Assembly (NCBI RefSeq): GCF_002234915.1
Contig: NZ_NEWD01000022.1
Span: 1 to 58,193, forward strand
Source: Bifidobacterium vansinderenii
GTDB lineage: Bacteria; Actinomycetota; Actinomycetes; Actinomycetales; Bifidobacteriaceae
Direction of reading: 5' to 3'
Length of the DNA stretch: 58,193 nt
Below, piece after piece: positions 43,851 through 53,141 of this stretch (positions are counted from its first letter, which is position 1; each line of letters opens with the position of its first letter). The notes under the pieces were generated by a model that was not told where the DNA came from, ran no database searches, and worked only from the letters and a program-made list of their open reading frames with translations. The position numbers were made by a program, and so were the translations under genes.

Positions 43851-45728
43851 TCACACCACGCCGTACTCGTGCAGCAGCTTGGCGATGTCGGTGCCCTCGA
43901 GCTTCTTGAGTACCTTGCCGAGCACGGCCTTCTCCACGAAGTTGAGCTTCATCGTGGTGATCGGCTGGCCGTCGCGCAGCTTCACCGTGGAGTTGAGCAG
44001 ATTGCGCACGTCGTACACGCTGCCCCACACCTCGGGCACACCGCGATCCACGTCGAGCAGCGTGTACACGGCCTCCATGCCGGTGCGCATCGAATACTCG
44101 GTGGTGAAGATCGTGTCGCGCGGCGTCTCCGCGAACTGGCCGAGGAACGCGAAGTTCACGGCGCCGTCGGGCACCACATCCGGGCGGTCGCCGGCCGCAC
44201 GCGGCATGAAGAACGCGGTGATGTACGGCATCATCACCGGCACGGTGTTCGCATGGCTCTTCGCCAGCGCATCGATCCTCTCCGCGGGCACGCCCATATG
44301 GTAGAGCCACTCGGCGCAGATCTCCTCGCCCGTGCACTCGGTCATCGGCTTCTTGATGTAGTTGCCCGGCTTGTCGGGGAACAGACCGTACACCCACACG
44401 CACAGCTGGTCCTTGGGCTGGTTGCGGAACTGCTGCTGACGGTTCAGGGTCCAGCTCATCAGCCAGTTGGAGTCGGTCACGGTCACGATGCCGCCGGTCA
44501 CCACGCGCCCGCTGAACGGGTCGCGCTTGCAGATGCGCTTGATGTACGGCGGGATCTCGCCGTCGAGCGTGGTCACGGTGGCGCTCATCCACTTGGTTGC
44601 CTGCGGGTCGGAGCAGAACGTGTCAGGGTGTCCGAAGCTCGCATCCTGCGCGGCGATGCGCCGCCACATGTCCCAGCCGCCGCCGGGACGAATCTCCGGA
44701 TTCCACGCCGCGGGGGAGTGCTGGGAGCCCATGGTGGAGTTCTCCACGCAGCCGCCGTTGGTGATGAACACCAGATCGTTCTCGGTCAGATCGATCGAGC
44801 GCTCGCTGCCGTCCTCGTTGACGTCGATGCGCACGGCGATCTTCTTGGTGGGCGTGCTGTACGGATTGCGTGGGAACATGCCGGACGTGGCCTGAATCTT
44901 CTGGATCGTGTCCTGCCCCACGCCGGTGCGCTCGCGCTTCGGCCCGTCTCCGCCGCCGATCGCGAACTCCACGTTCTCCACTTTGGTGTTGTAGTGGAAC
45001 TGCACGCCGTGGCCTTCGAGGTACTTCACCATCGGCAGGATCATCGACTCGTACTGGTTGTAGCGCGTGAAGCGCAGCGCGGAGAAGTCGGGCAGGCCGC
45101 CGATGTGGTGGATGTAGCGCTTGATGTACAGCTTCATCTCCAGCGCGGAATGCCAGTTCTCGAACGCGAACATGGTGCGCCAGTACATCCAGAAGTTGGA
45201 GTTCAGCACCTCGTCGTCGAAGAAGTCGGTGATGGGCTTGTCGTACAGGTCCTCGTCGGGCGTGAAGAACAGCTTCATGATCTGCTGCGCGGCCTTGTCG
45301 GACAATCCGAACTTGCCCTGCGTGCCGGCGTCCTTGCCGAGTTCCTTGGTGGCGCGGCACAGCGAGTAGTTCGGGTCGTCCTTGTTGAGCCAGTAGTATT
45401 CGTCGAGCACGGAGACGCCTTCGGTCTCGATGCTTGGGATGGAACGGAACAGATCCCACATGACCTCGAAGTGGTTGTCCATTTCACGTCCGCCGCGCAT
45501 CACGTAGCCGAGTCCGGGGATCTCCAGACCGTCGCAGGCGCCGCCCGGCACGGGATCCTTCTCGAGGATGTGGATGTGCTCGCCGGGCATCTGCGCGTCG
45601 CGGACCAGATAGCAGGCGGCGCTCAGTGCGGCCAGTCCGGTGCCGATGATGTATGCGGACTTGCCGTCCACGCCTTCCGGCTTCTTCGGGCGGGCGAAGG
45701 CTTCGTAGTTTCCGCTTGAGTAATACAT
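43851..45728 (-). CDS. ohyA: oleate hydratase (MCRA family)
   Basis: This 625-residue FAD protein adds water to the cis-9 double bond of oleic or linoleic acid, giving 10-hydroxy fatty acids. It starts at MYYSSGNYEA, with AAGGAGGGG upstream. The FAD motif AYIIGTGLAALSAACYL (25-41), the MRGGREM segment with Glu82 corresponding to the catalytic glutamate of characterised oleate hydratases, and GGCVENSTMGS are clear. The length is normal for the myosin-cross-reactive-antigen family. In bifidobacteria this enzyme is linked to fatty-acid detoxification and stress tolerance. It leads a likely two-gene unit with the SDR. Confidence 0.95.
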   Translation of the reverse strand: MYYSSGNYEAFARPKKPEGVDGKSAYIIGTGLAALSAACYLVRDAQMPGEHIHILEKDPVPGGACDGLEIPGLGYVMRGGREMDNHFEVMWDLFRSIPSIETEGVSVLDEYYWLNKDDPNYSLCRATKELGKDAGTQGKFGLSDKAAQQIMKLFFTPDEDLYDKPITDFFDDEVLNSNFWMYWRTMFAFENWHSALEMKLYIKRYIHHIGGLPDFSALRFTRYNQYESMILPMVKYLEGHGVQFHYNTKVENVEFAIGGGDGPKRERTGVGQDTIQKIQATSGMFPRNPYSTPTKKIAVRIDVNEDGSERSIDLTENDLVFITNGGCVENSTMGSQHSPAAWNPEIRPGGGWDMWRRIAAQDASFGHPDTFCSDPQATKWMSATVTTLDGEIPPYIKRICKRDPFSGRVVTGGIVTVTDSNWLMSWTLNRQQQFRNQPKDQLCVWVYGLFPDKPGNYIKKPMTECTGEEICAEWLYHMGVPAERIDALAKSHANTVPVMMPYITAFFMPRAAGDRPDVVPDGAVNFAFLGQFAETPRDTIFTTEYSMRTGMEAVYTLLDVDRGVPEVWGSVYDVRNLLNSTVKLRDGQPITTMKLNFVEKAVLGKVLKKLEGTDIAKLLHEYGVV

Positions 45729-45917
45729 GTTCCCCTCCTTGGGTCGGGCCGCGACGATGCGGCTTATTCCATGCTACGGCGGGTGGCGCGGCATTGCCGG
45801 GATCGACGCTGCGGATCGACGGGCCGATGAGCGGGGTCGGCGGCGATCCGCAGCCCTTGGAGTTGGCCGGCGTCAGCGCCATTGTTGACGCCGTGATTGC
45901 TAGTATCGCGCTAAATC

Positions 45918-46196
45918 AACACGTGTTCAATAAACAGTTCCCGGCGGGTTGTCGGCGCGCTCATGTTACGTTCCATGTGATTTTGGGTGATGCAGTGCGA
46001 CAAATTGTAGGGTTTTGTTGGTGGATTGTACGGACGACCATCGGTACAATGACTGGAAACGAGTCGTTGTCCGACGACTCGACATATCCGCACAGTTCCG
46101 CGGAGGTTTCGACTGGAAACCTTGGAATGTCAAGGATTCGGGGTCTCGATCCCGAAGGGGGACTGACTACTCTGCGGCGGAACCACGAGGTGCGTT
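45918..46196 (+). promoter_or_regulatory. structured leader upstream of the P-type ATPase
   Basis: The 468-base spacer 45729-46196 has no gene. It contains the palindrome AACACGTGTT (45918-45927) and ATTGTAC-12-GTACAAT (46025-46050). A hairpin CGAGTCGT/ACGACTCG (46060-46081) follows, and the word GACTGGAAAC occurs twice, 60 bases apart (46051 and 46111). Further small hairpins precede the start codon. No known riboswitch is recognised. Confidence 0.45.
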
Positions 46197-49100
46197 ATGA
46201 AGGATCCCGCCCCAAACCGGACCGATCGTCCGGATCAGCCCATCGCGACGACGTCGCCGACGCTCGACGACCCATCACTGCTCGACGCCGCGACAGTGGC
46301 CGAAGCGCTCAATACCGACGTCGATCACGGCCTGACCGCAGCCGAGGCCGCACGCCGACTGCAGGAATTCGGTCCGAACGAGCTCGCCGGTGCCTCGCCC
46401 ACACCGAAGTGGAAGAAGTTCCTCGCCCAGTTCAAGGACCCGCTCGTTTATCTGCTGCTCGCCGCTACGGTGATCTCGCTGATCGCATGGTTCATCGAAC
46501 GTTCCGCCAACCCGGCCGAGGCCGAGGCTCTGCCGTTCGACTGCATCGTGATCGTGCTGATCCTGGTGCTCAACGCCGTGCTCGGCTACGCGCAGGAGGC
46601 CAAGGCCGAACAGGCCGTCGCCGCATTGAGCCGCATGGCCGCCGCCCACGCCACCGTGCTGCGTGATGGACAGCCCGTATCCGTTCCGACCTCGGAGGTG
46701 GTGCCCGGCGACATCGTGCTGCTCGCCGAAGGCGACACCGTGGCCGCCGACGGACGTCTCACCGCCACGGCCGCGCTGCACGTGGCCGAAGCGTCGCTGA
46801 CCGGCGAATCCGTGCCCGTCACCAAGAACCCAGCCACGCTTGCCGGAGCCAAGGCGCTCGGCGACCGTGCCAATATGGCATTCAACGGCACGTCCGTCAC
46901 GCAGGGCACCGGCCGGCTCATCGTTACCGCCACCGGCATGCGCACCCAGGTGGGCAAGATCGCGCGCATGCTGTCCGACCAAAAAGAAGACCCCACGCCA
47001 CTGCAGAAGGAGATCACGTTCGTCTCCAAGGTGCTCGGCCTGGCCGTCTGCGTGATCGCCGCGCTCGTGCTCGTACTGCTGGCCGTGGTGTACGGCTTCA
47101 ACTCCACGCAGGACGTGATCGACTCCCTGCTGCTCGCCGTTTCGCTCGCCGTGGCCGCCGTGCCGGAGGGCCTGGCCGCCATCCTCACCGTGGTGCTTGC
47201 ACTCGGCGTGCAGCGCATGGCCAGGCACCATGCCATCGTCAAGAAGCTCTCGTCGGTGGAAACGCTCGGATCCGCGTCCGTGATCTGCTCCGACAAGACC
47301 GGCACGCTCACCCGCAACGAAATGACCGTGCAGCGGGTGATCACCCCGTCCGGCGAGATCGCGCTCACCGGCACCGGATACTCCACCGACGGCAGCGCGA
47401 CCGACCTTGACGGCAGGCCGCTCCCCGACGACGACCCGCGACTGCGCGAGGCGCAGCGTGTGCTGTCAGTCGGCGCGATTGCCAACGACGGCAAGCTCAA
47501 CGACGACGGCACGATCGTGGGCGACCCGACCGAGGTCTCACTGATCGTGGGCGCCCGCAAGATCGGCGTAACCGATGCCGAGCGGTTCACGCGCGTGGCG
47601 GAGATTCCGTTCACGTCCGACCGCAAGCGCATGACCGTGATTGGGCAAGCCGCCACCGACTCTGCTCACGATGATCCTGCCGAGGCACCCGCCCTCACCG
47701 CCTACGCCAAGGGTGCGCCCGACGTGCTGCTCGGCTACTGCACGCGCATCGAGGAGAACGGCGCCATCCGCGCCCTCACCGACGCTGACCGCGCACGCAT
47801 CCTCGCCGACGTGGAACGCCTCTCCCGCAACGCCTACCGCACGCTCGGCCAGGCGTACCGTCCGCTGAACGCCGCGCGCATCGACGACATCGACGGACTG
47901 GAACGCAACGACGACGGCACGCTTGCCAGGGACGTGGCCGATCAGCCCGACGTGATCGAACGCGACATGATCTGGACAGGCATGGTCGGCATCATCGACC
48001 CGCCGCGCACCGAAGTGCGCGACGCCGTGGCCGAGGCGCATGGCGCCGGTATCCGTACCGTCATGATCACCGGCGATCATCCGCTCACCGCGGCGCGCAT
48101 CGCCACCGATCTGGGCATCATCGCGCAGAGCGACGAGAGTCCCGACGGCACCGACTCTGCCGGTCACACATATCCGCAGGCGCTCACCGGCGACCAGCTC
48201 GACCAGCTGACCGACACCGAATTCGCCGACGCCGTACGCAACGTGTCCGTCTACGCGCGCGTGGCCCCCGAACACAAGATGCGCATCGTCGACGCCCTGC
48301 AGGCGCAGGGCGAGATCGTGGCCATGACCGGCGACGGCGTGAACGACGCCCCCGCCGTCAAATCCGCCGACATCGGCGTGGCCATGGGCATCACCGGTAC
48401 CGAAGTCACGAAGGAATCCGCCAAGATGATCCTGACGGACGACAACTTCGGCACCATCGTGGCCGCCGTGCGTGAGGGCCGGTCCATCTTCGACAACATC
48501 CGTAAGTTCCTGCGCTACCTGCTCAGCTCCAACATGGGCGAGGTGCTCACCGTGTTCGGCGGCGTGCTGCTCGCCGGATTCCTTGGCATCAGCGAGCCCG
48601 GCGCCAACAGCGTGACCGTGCCGCTGCTCGCCACGCAGCTGCTGTGGATCAACCTGCTCACCGACGCTGCGCCCGCCATGGCCATGGGCGTCGACCCGTC
48701 CACCGACAACGTGATGAACCGCAAGCCACGCAAGCTCACCGACCGTGTGATCGACGCGCGCATGTGGACCGACGTGATCGTCGTGGGGCTGCTCATGGCC
48801 GCAGTCACGCTGATCGGCATGGACCTGTATCTGCCCGGCGGTCTGCTGACCGACGACTCCGCGATGAACGTGACGCACGACGAGCAGATCGTCATGGCCC
48901 GCACCATGGGCTTCACCATCCTCGTGTTCGCGCAGCTGTTCAACGCGCTCGCCGCCCGCAGCGCCGACCAGACCGCGTTCCGTGGCATGTTCGCCAACAA
49001 GTGGCTGTGGGGCGCAATCGCGCTGTCGATCGCGCTGCAGCTGCTGGTGATCTACGTGCCGTTCCTGAACGTGGCGTTCGGCACCACGCCGCTCGACCCT

Positions 49101-49199
49101 CACCAGTGGGCCGAATGCCTGGGCCTCGCCGCGTTCGTGCTCGTGGGCAGCGAACTCTACAAGCTCGTGCTGCGCACGGTGGATAAGGCACGGAAGTAG
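46197..49199 (+). CDS. Ca2+-type P-type cation ATPase
   Basis: This 1,000-residue P2-type pump starts at MKDPAPNRTD. The N-terminal cation-ATPase domain contains LNTDVDHGLTAAEAARRL. The actuator motif is TGESVPV, the M4 ion-binding motif is PEGLAAIL (from residue 323), and the phosphorylation motif is DKTGTLT (Asp366). The hinge TGDGVNDAPAVK follows. M6 reads INLLTDAAPAMAMG, whose Asn and Asp match Ca2+-binding residues of SERCA-like pumps. Ten membrane segments are expected. Ca2+ export is likely, other cations possible. A structured leader precedes it, and there is no obvious operon partner. Confidence 0.92.
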   Translation: MKDPAPNRTDRPDQPIATTSPTLDDPSLLDAATVAEALNTDVDHGLTAAEAARRLQEFGPNELAGASPTPKWKKFLAQFKDPLVYLLLAATVISLIAWFIERSANPAEAEALPFDCIVIVLILVLNAVLGYAQEAKAEQAVAALSRMAAAHATVLRDGQPVSVPTSEVVPGDIVLLAEGDTVAADGRLTATAALHVAEASLTGESVPVTKNPATLAGAKALGDRANMAFNGTSVTQGTGRLIVTATGMRTQVGKIARMLSDQKEDPTPLQKEITFVSKVLGLAVCVIAALVLVLLAVVYGFNSTQDVIDSLLLAVSLAVAAVPEGLAAILTVVLALGVQRMARHHAIVKKLSSVETLGSASVICSDKTGTLTRNEMTVQRVITPSGEIALTGTGYSTDGSATDLDGRPLPDDDPRLREAQRVLSVGAIANDGKLNDDGTIVGDPTEVSLIVGARKIGVTDAERFTRVAEIPFTSDRKRMTVIGQAATDSAHDDPAEAPALTAYAKGAPDVLLGYCTRIEENGAIRALTDADRARILADVERLSRNAYRTLGQAYRPLNAARIDDIDGLERNDDGTLARDVADQPDVIERDMIWTGMVGIIDPPRTEVRDAVAEAHGAGIRTVMITGDHPLTAARIATDLGIIAQSDESPDGTDSAGHTYPQALTGDQLDQLTDTEFADAVRNVSVYARVAPEHKMRIVDALQAQGEIVAMTGDGVNDAPAVKSADIGVAMGITGTEVTKESAKMILTDDNFGTIVAAVREGRSIFDNIRKFLRYLLSSNMGEVLTVFGGVLLAGFLGISEPGANSVTVPLLATQLLWINLLTDAAPAMAMGVDPSTDNVMNRKPRKLTDRVIDARMWTDVIVVGLLMAAVTLIGMDLYLPGGLLTDDSAMNVTHDEQIVMARTMGFTILVFAQLFNALAARSADQTAFRGMFANKWLWGAIALSIALQLLVIYVPFLNVAFGTTPLDPHQWAECLGLAAFVLVGSELYKLVLRTVDKARK

Positions 49200-49288
49200 G
49201 CGGGTGACGTGCCGTTCGGCGGCGTGCTGTCACGGTGTATATGGAATCGACCTTCGGTCGATACGCTGCCGTGGCGGCCTTCGGCCGA

Positions 49289-49423
49289 GATCGCCTCATC
49301 AGTCGGCTACGCCGACAGCTTCCCCTCAAGGGGAAGCCGGCATGCAGCGGTTTTTCTACTCCGACGTAGTCGGCCTTCCCCTTGAGGGGAAGGTGTCGAG
49401 CGAAGCGAGACGGATGAGGTGAC
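49289..49423. repeat. composite palindromic repeat, copy 3
   Basis: The 426-base gap 49200-49625 holds two inverted units, about 49289-49338 and 49371-49423. They carry TTCCCCTCAAGGGGAA and TTCCCCTTGAGGGGAA with hairpins and GCCTCATC or GGATGAGGTGACC, as at 27.8 and 41.7 kb. The remainder is the lacI-type promoter region. Confidence 0.87.
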
Positions 49424-49625
49424 CACGGTTGCAGCCTCCTATGGCGGCATCGCCCCAGGCCCGCGCCATCTTTCGGCAACGGAGGTTGAACGTTCACATT
49501 GTGTGGAATAATAATGGCTTAGACAGGCGCGTTACGGTGACGTGAAATGCGCTTACAAGACCAATACGGTTCGACAAAACGTGAACGCCACCCTGAATGG
49601 CTGGCGGCGAAAAAGGGGTGTGGGA

Positions 49626-50720
49626 ATGGTCAGTATCCGTGATGTGGCACGCAAGGCGGGAGTTTCGCACCAGACGGTGTCCAACGCCATCAACTCGCCG
49701 GGCATCGTATCGCAGGCCACGCGAGAGAAGATCGAACAGGCCATCAAGGAACTCGGGTACAAACCCAACGCATCCGCCCGCCGTCTGCGCTCCGGCCGGT
49801 CCGACGTGGTGGCCGTGGGCATCTCCGCTGGCGAGAACCGCGCTCCGTCGCCCATCTTCGACGAGTTCCTGCACCTGCTTGCCGCCGAGGCGAACAACGA
49901 CGGCAAGCAGATCATGCTCTACCCGCGCATCGACGAACCCAGCGAGATCAAGCACATCCAAAGCCTGATGGAACAGTCCGACGTCGACGCGATCGTGCTC
50001 AACGAGCTCGAAGTGAACGACGGCCGTCCGCGCTGGCTCATCGAACACCATCAGCCGTTCGTGCTGTTCGGCCGCCCGTGGAACCTGAGTGAGGAGGACG
50101 CTGCGCGCATCCCGTGGGTGGACGTGGACGGTTACAGCGCGATCAAGGAAATGGTCGGCCGTCTGGTCGCCGCCGGTCGCAAGCGCATCGGATACATCGG
50201 CTGGAACACCGGCACCGGCACCGCGATCAACCGCTATCAGGGCTGGCATGACGGCCTTGCGGAGGCCGGTCTCATCGTCGACGGCATGTACGACGGCCAG
50301 CCGATCGACACGTGGGCGATCGGTACGATCGAGGCCATGCGCGCCGGGGAGTCCGCGGCCGCCGAACTCTATCAGCGGCATCCGGGACTCGACGCCATCG
50401 TCTGCCCGTCCGACAACCTCGCCGTGGGCGCGCTCTCCAGCATCAGCCACATCGTGAAGCACGCGGTGATCGACGGCGATCCGAACGTGAACATGCTGTC
50501 ACGCCCGGTATGGGTGACCGGATTCGACGATTCCGCGCTCGCGCACGCGTTCTCGTTCCCGTCGATCCGCCAGCCGCTCAACGTGGTGGCGAAGGAACTG
50601 CTGCGCATGACGCGCGACATGCTCGCCGGCGTGCCGATCACCGACGAGCCGCGCTGGCATGAACTGCTTCAGCCGGAACTGGTCTGGAGACAGTCGCCCT
50701 ACGCCGACGTGGAACGGTAG
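49626..50720 (+). CDS. LacI family transcriptional regulator
   Basis: This 364-residue repressor starts at MVSIRDVARKAG, the classical LacI helix-turn-helix start, with AAAAGGGG upstream. The longer reading from 49542 is not used. Residues 1-60 are the DNA-binding domain (VSHQTVSNAINSPGIVSQAT, GYKPNASARRLRSG). The rest is a periplasmic-binding-protein-like sugar sensor with VGISAGENRAPSP and TGFDDSALAHA. It is likely to bind a sugar effector, unknown from sequence. No sugar genes are next to it, so its targets may be distant, possibly the palindromes at 34522 or 38454. Confidence 0.92.
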   Translation: MVSIRDVARKAGVSHQTVSNAINSPGIVSQATREKIEQAIKELGYKPNASARRLRSGRSDVVAVGISAGENRAPSPIFDEFLHLLAAEANNDGKQIMLYPRIDEPSEIKHIQSLMEQSDVDAIVLNELEVNDGRPRWLIEHHQPFVLFGRPWNLSEEDAARIPWVDVDGYSAIKEMVGRLVAAGRKRIGYIGWNTGTGTAINRYQGWHDGLAEAGLIVDGMYDGQPIDTWAIGTIEAMRAGESAAAELYQRHPGLDAIVCPSDNLAVGALSSISHIVKHAVIDGDPNVNMLSRPVWVTGFDDSALAHAFSFPSIRQPLNVVAKELLRMTRDMLAGVPITDEPRWHELLQPELVWRQSPYADVER

Positions 50721-50732
50721 AGGCTGTCAGCG

Positions 50733-50757
50733 TGCTCCCTCCGTGGGAGGGAGCACA
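50733..50757. terminator. bidirectional terminator between lacI-type and dcd
   Basis: GTGCTCCCTCC (50733-50743) pairs perfectly over 11 bp with GGAGGGAGCAC (50747-50757) around a 3-base loop. It lies between two convergent genes. T-runs are poor. Confidence 0.75.
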
Positions 50758-50763
50758 CTAGAC

Positions 50764-51372
50764 CTACGCCTCGCTCGCGTCGATGCCCTCGTCGTCGTTG
50801 ACGTCGGCGCAGTAGAAGTTCACGTAGGAACGGCTCGGGGTCGGGCCGCGCTGTCCCTGATAGTGCGAGCCGAGCTTGCCGGAGCCGTACGGGTTGTCGG
50901 CGGGGGAGCTCAGCGAGAAGAAGCACATCTGGCCGATCTTCATGCCCGGCCACAGCTTCACCGGCAGCGTGCTCACGTTCGACAGCTCCAGCGTGATGTG
51001 ACCCTCGAAGCCGGGGTCGATGAAGCCCGCGGTCGAATGCGTGAGAATGCCCAGACGGCCCAGCGAGCTCTTGCCCTCCAGGCGCGCGGCGATCGACGAA
51101 TCCAGCTTCACGTACTCCCACGTGGAGCCGAGGATGAACTCTCCCGGGTGCAGGATCCACGGTTCACCGGGGGCCACCTCGAACTGCTCGGTCAGGTCTC
51201 CCTGATTCTCGGCCGGATCCACATACGTGTACTTGTGGCTGTTGAACACGCGGAAGAAGCGGTCCAGTCGCACGTCCACCGAGGCCGGCTGCACCATCTC
51301 CGGGGTCCAGGGGGTGAGCGAGATGTTTCCGCTCGCCTGCGCGGCCAGAATGTCGTGATCGCTGAGCAGCAT
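50764..51372 (-). CDS. dcd: dCTP deaminase
   Basis: This 202-residue enzyme converts dCTP to dUTP (some actinobacterial members also to dUMP), feeding thymidylate synthesis. It starts at [12 protein letters not shown], with AAGGAGA upstream. The trimeric dUTPase-like fold motifs are [10 protein letters not shown] (Arg/Ser phosphate contacts), [18 protein letters not shown] and KIGQMCFF. The catalytic glutamate lies in the FIDPGFEG segment. The length is normal. It faces the lacI-type gene across a hairpin. Confidence 0.95.
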   Translation of the reverse strand: MLLSDHDILAAQASGNISLTPWTPEMVQPASVDVRLDRFFRVFNSHKYTYVDPAENQGDLTEQFEVAPGEPWILHPGEFILGSTWEYVKLDSSIAARLEGKSSLGRLGILTHSTAGFIDPGFEGHITLELSNVSTLPVKLWPGMKIGQMCFFSLSSPADNPYGSGKLGSHYQGQRGPTPSRSYVNFYCADVNDDEGIDASEA

Positions 51373-51487
51373 GTGGTGTTCTCCTTCGCGTGGTTTGCGC
51401 TGATGTGCGTCGGTCGTCGCGCGCCGGCGCGGCATTATACGTCTAACCCGTTCAGTCTAGCCGTCGGCATGGCCCTTCCGACCGTCG

Positions 51488-51952
51488 TCAGCGCTTCATC
51501 TGCCACATGGCGCCTAGCACGTTCTGGGTGTCGCCGAGATTCACGTTCTTCTGTTGCGCGGCCACTGCCAGGCATTCGATCGCGGCGAGCACATCGCACG
51601 GCAGACGCTTGCCCTCCGCCACACGTGCCGGACGACCGGGAGATGTGATGATCAGGCCGTTGGATTCCAGCTCCTCGTAGGCATGCTGCACCGTGCCGAG
51701 CGAGACGCCGAACTGCTTGGCCAGACCGCGCATCGGCGGCATGCTGGCACCGGCCTCGAGCAGGCCCACGCGGATCAGTCCGTCGAGCTGCGAACGGATC
51801 TGCTCGAACGCGGGCGTGGCGCTGTTCAGGTCGATGGTGATGAGAAAATCGTCGTCGCCATGATCGGCGTCGTGCGTGCCGGTCTCGGACGAGGCGAACA
51901 GATCCGTGATGTCGTCGTTGATGACGGACGTGTCCAGAATTCCGCTGCCCAT
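51488..51952 (-). CDS. short GntR (YtrA-type) regulator
   Basis: This 154-residue protein starts at MGSGILDTSV, with AAAGGTGG upstream. A longer reading adds 10 codons without a better ribosome site. After an acidic N-terminus of about 30 residues comes a GntR winged helix (about residues 35-105; TPAFEQIRSQLDGLIRVGLL, GVSLGTVQHAYEELESNGLI). The C-terminal part is only about 45 residues, too short for an FadR or UTRA sensor domain, as in the YtrA subfamily. YtrA members usually control an adjacent ABC transporter, but none is present. Targets are unknown. Confidence 0.87.
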   Translation of the reverse strand: MGSGILDTSVINDDITDLFASSETGTHDADHGDDDFLITIDLNSATPAFEQIRSQLDGLIRVGLLEAGASMPPMRGLAKQFGVSLGTVQHAYEELESNGLIITSPGRPARVAEGKRLPCDVLAAIECLAVAAQQKNVNLGDTQNVLGAMWQMKR

Positions 51953-52179
51953 GGCAATCCACCTTTCCCATCGTTTTCTCAAACTGTACTACTCGGTTAG
52001 TACGCCGCCGATATTTGAGTTCGCCGATATTGCAACGATTCTCGTCCGTGGTTCTCTGCCGGCTGAGGATGTCGCCGGCCCGGCGAGACAATAGAGGCGT
52101 CAAGGCTTTGCCGCCGTTTGCGACGGCGGTTACGAACATGTCTGCAACGACGAATCGTTGCGAACCATCAGGAGGAAAC

Positions 52180-52731
52180 ATGGCCAAGATTCTGTTCATC
52201 GTGGGTTCCCTGCACAAGGACGGCTTCAACAAGCAGCTGGCTGACGAGGCCAAGGCTCTGATCGGCGATCGCGCCGAGGTGGAGTTCCTTGACTACACCA
52301 ACGTGCCGTTCTTCAGCCAGGACATCGAGTACCCGGCTCCCGAGGCCGTGTCCGCCGTGCGCCGCGAGTTCGTGCTCGCCGATGGCGTGTGGATCTTCTC
52401 CCCGGAGTACAACTACAGCTACCCGGGCGTGCTGAAGAACCTGCTCGACTGGCTGTCTCGCCCGCTGGAGCCGTTCCCGGCCGAGTCCTCCTCCGTGCTG
52501 CCCGGCAAGAAGGTGGCCCTGAGCTCCGTGGCCGGTCAGTCCGCCGGCGCCGGCACCCGCGCCAAGCTCACCGAGGTGCTGGGCTTCGGCAAGGTCGACC
52601 TGCTTGGCGATCAGCTGGGCGTGACCCTGGCTCCCGAGGCCTGGGGCACCGGCAAGCTCGGCCTGAGCGAGGATGACCGCAAGGCCCTGTCCGCTCAGGT
52701 GGATGCCTTCCTCAAGTTCATCGCCGAGTGA
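52180..52731 (+). CDS. NAD(P)H-dependent FMN reductase
   Basis: This 183-residue flavodoxin-fold enzyme starts at MAKILFIVGS, with AGGAGGA upstream. The phosphate-binding GSLHKDGFNKQLA (residues 9-21) and SPEYNYSYPGVLKNLLDW (FMN isoalloxazine contact, PEYN) are classic for the NADPH-dependent FMN/azo/quinone reductase family. It probably reduces quinones, flavins or chromate-like substrates. The GntR gene diverges from it across a 227-base spacer and may regulate it. Confidence 0.92.
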   Translation: MAKILFIVGSLHKDGFNKQLADEAKALIGDRAEVEFLDYTNVPFFSQDIEYPAPEAVSAVRREFVLADGVWIFSPEYNYSYPGVLKNLLDWLSRPLEPFPAESSSVLPGKKVALSSVAGQSAGAGTRAKLTEVLGFGKVDLLGDQLGVTLAPEAWGTGKLGLSEDDRKALSAQVDAFLKFIAE

Positions 52732-52848
52732 GGCATGCGGCGGTGCGGCTGATGGACGGTTTCCCATCCGAGTAGCCGCCCACTGCTATCGTCGTTGACG
52801 GCGGTGGTGCCGGATGGTGCACGGGTCCGACGTCTGCCGCAGATCGTC

Positions 52849-52880
52849 CAGGGGGCGCGTTCTACGGAGCGCGCCCCCTG
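52849..52880 (+). terminator. terminator hairpin after the FMN reductase
   Basis: CAGGGGGCGCG (52849-52859) pairs perfectly over 11 bp with CGCGCCCCCTG (52870-52880) around a 10-base loop. The stem is very strong but has no T-run. Confidence 0.7.
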
Positions 52881-52911
52881 TCGTATGTGGGTCCCATATG
52901 CCGTGCGGTAC

Positions 52912-52980
52912 CGCGTAGTTACGCAGGCATTACGCGTAGTCACGCAGTCATACGGTGCCAAAACCCTGCGTAACTGCGCG
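52912..52980. repeat. three 15-bp repeats upstream of a surface-protein gene
   Basis: The 410-base spacer 52732-53141 has no gene. CGCGTAGTTACGCAG (52912-52926) and CGCGTAGTCACGCAG (52933-52947) are direct repeats 21 bases apart. CTGCGTAACTGCGCG (52966-52980) is an inverted copy with one mismatch. They resemble a multi-site operator for the next gene, about 160-230 bases away. Confidence 0.75.
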
Positions 52981-53141
52981 GCGCAGTCTTCTTCCGCTAT
53001 AGGGGGTGTCGTAAAAGCGGTATACAGTGAGGGGGTATTGGCGTTCCTGGATGTTATGTGATGTTGTGTGTTTCTGGGGCGCCGATCGAGTAAATCTCGT
53101 CAGAGAAGACCCTAATAGGAAGTATCCAGGAAGAAGACATC

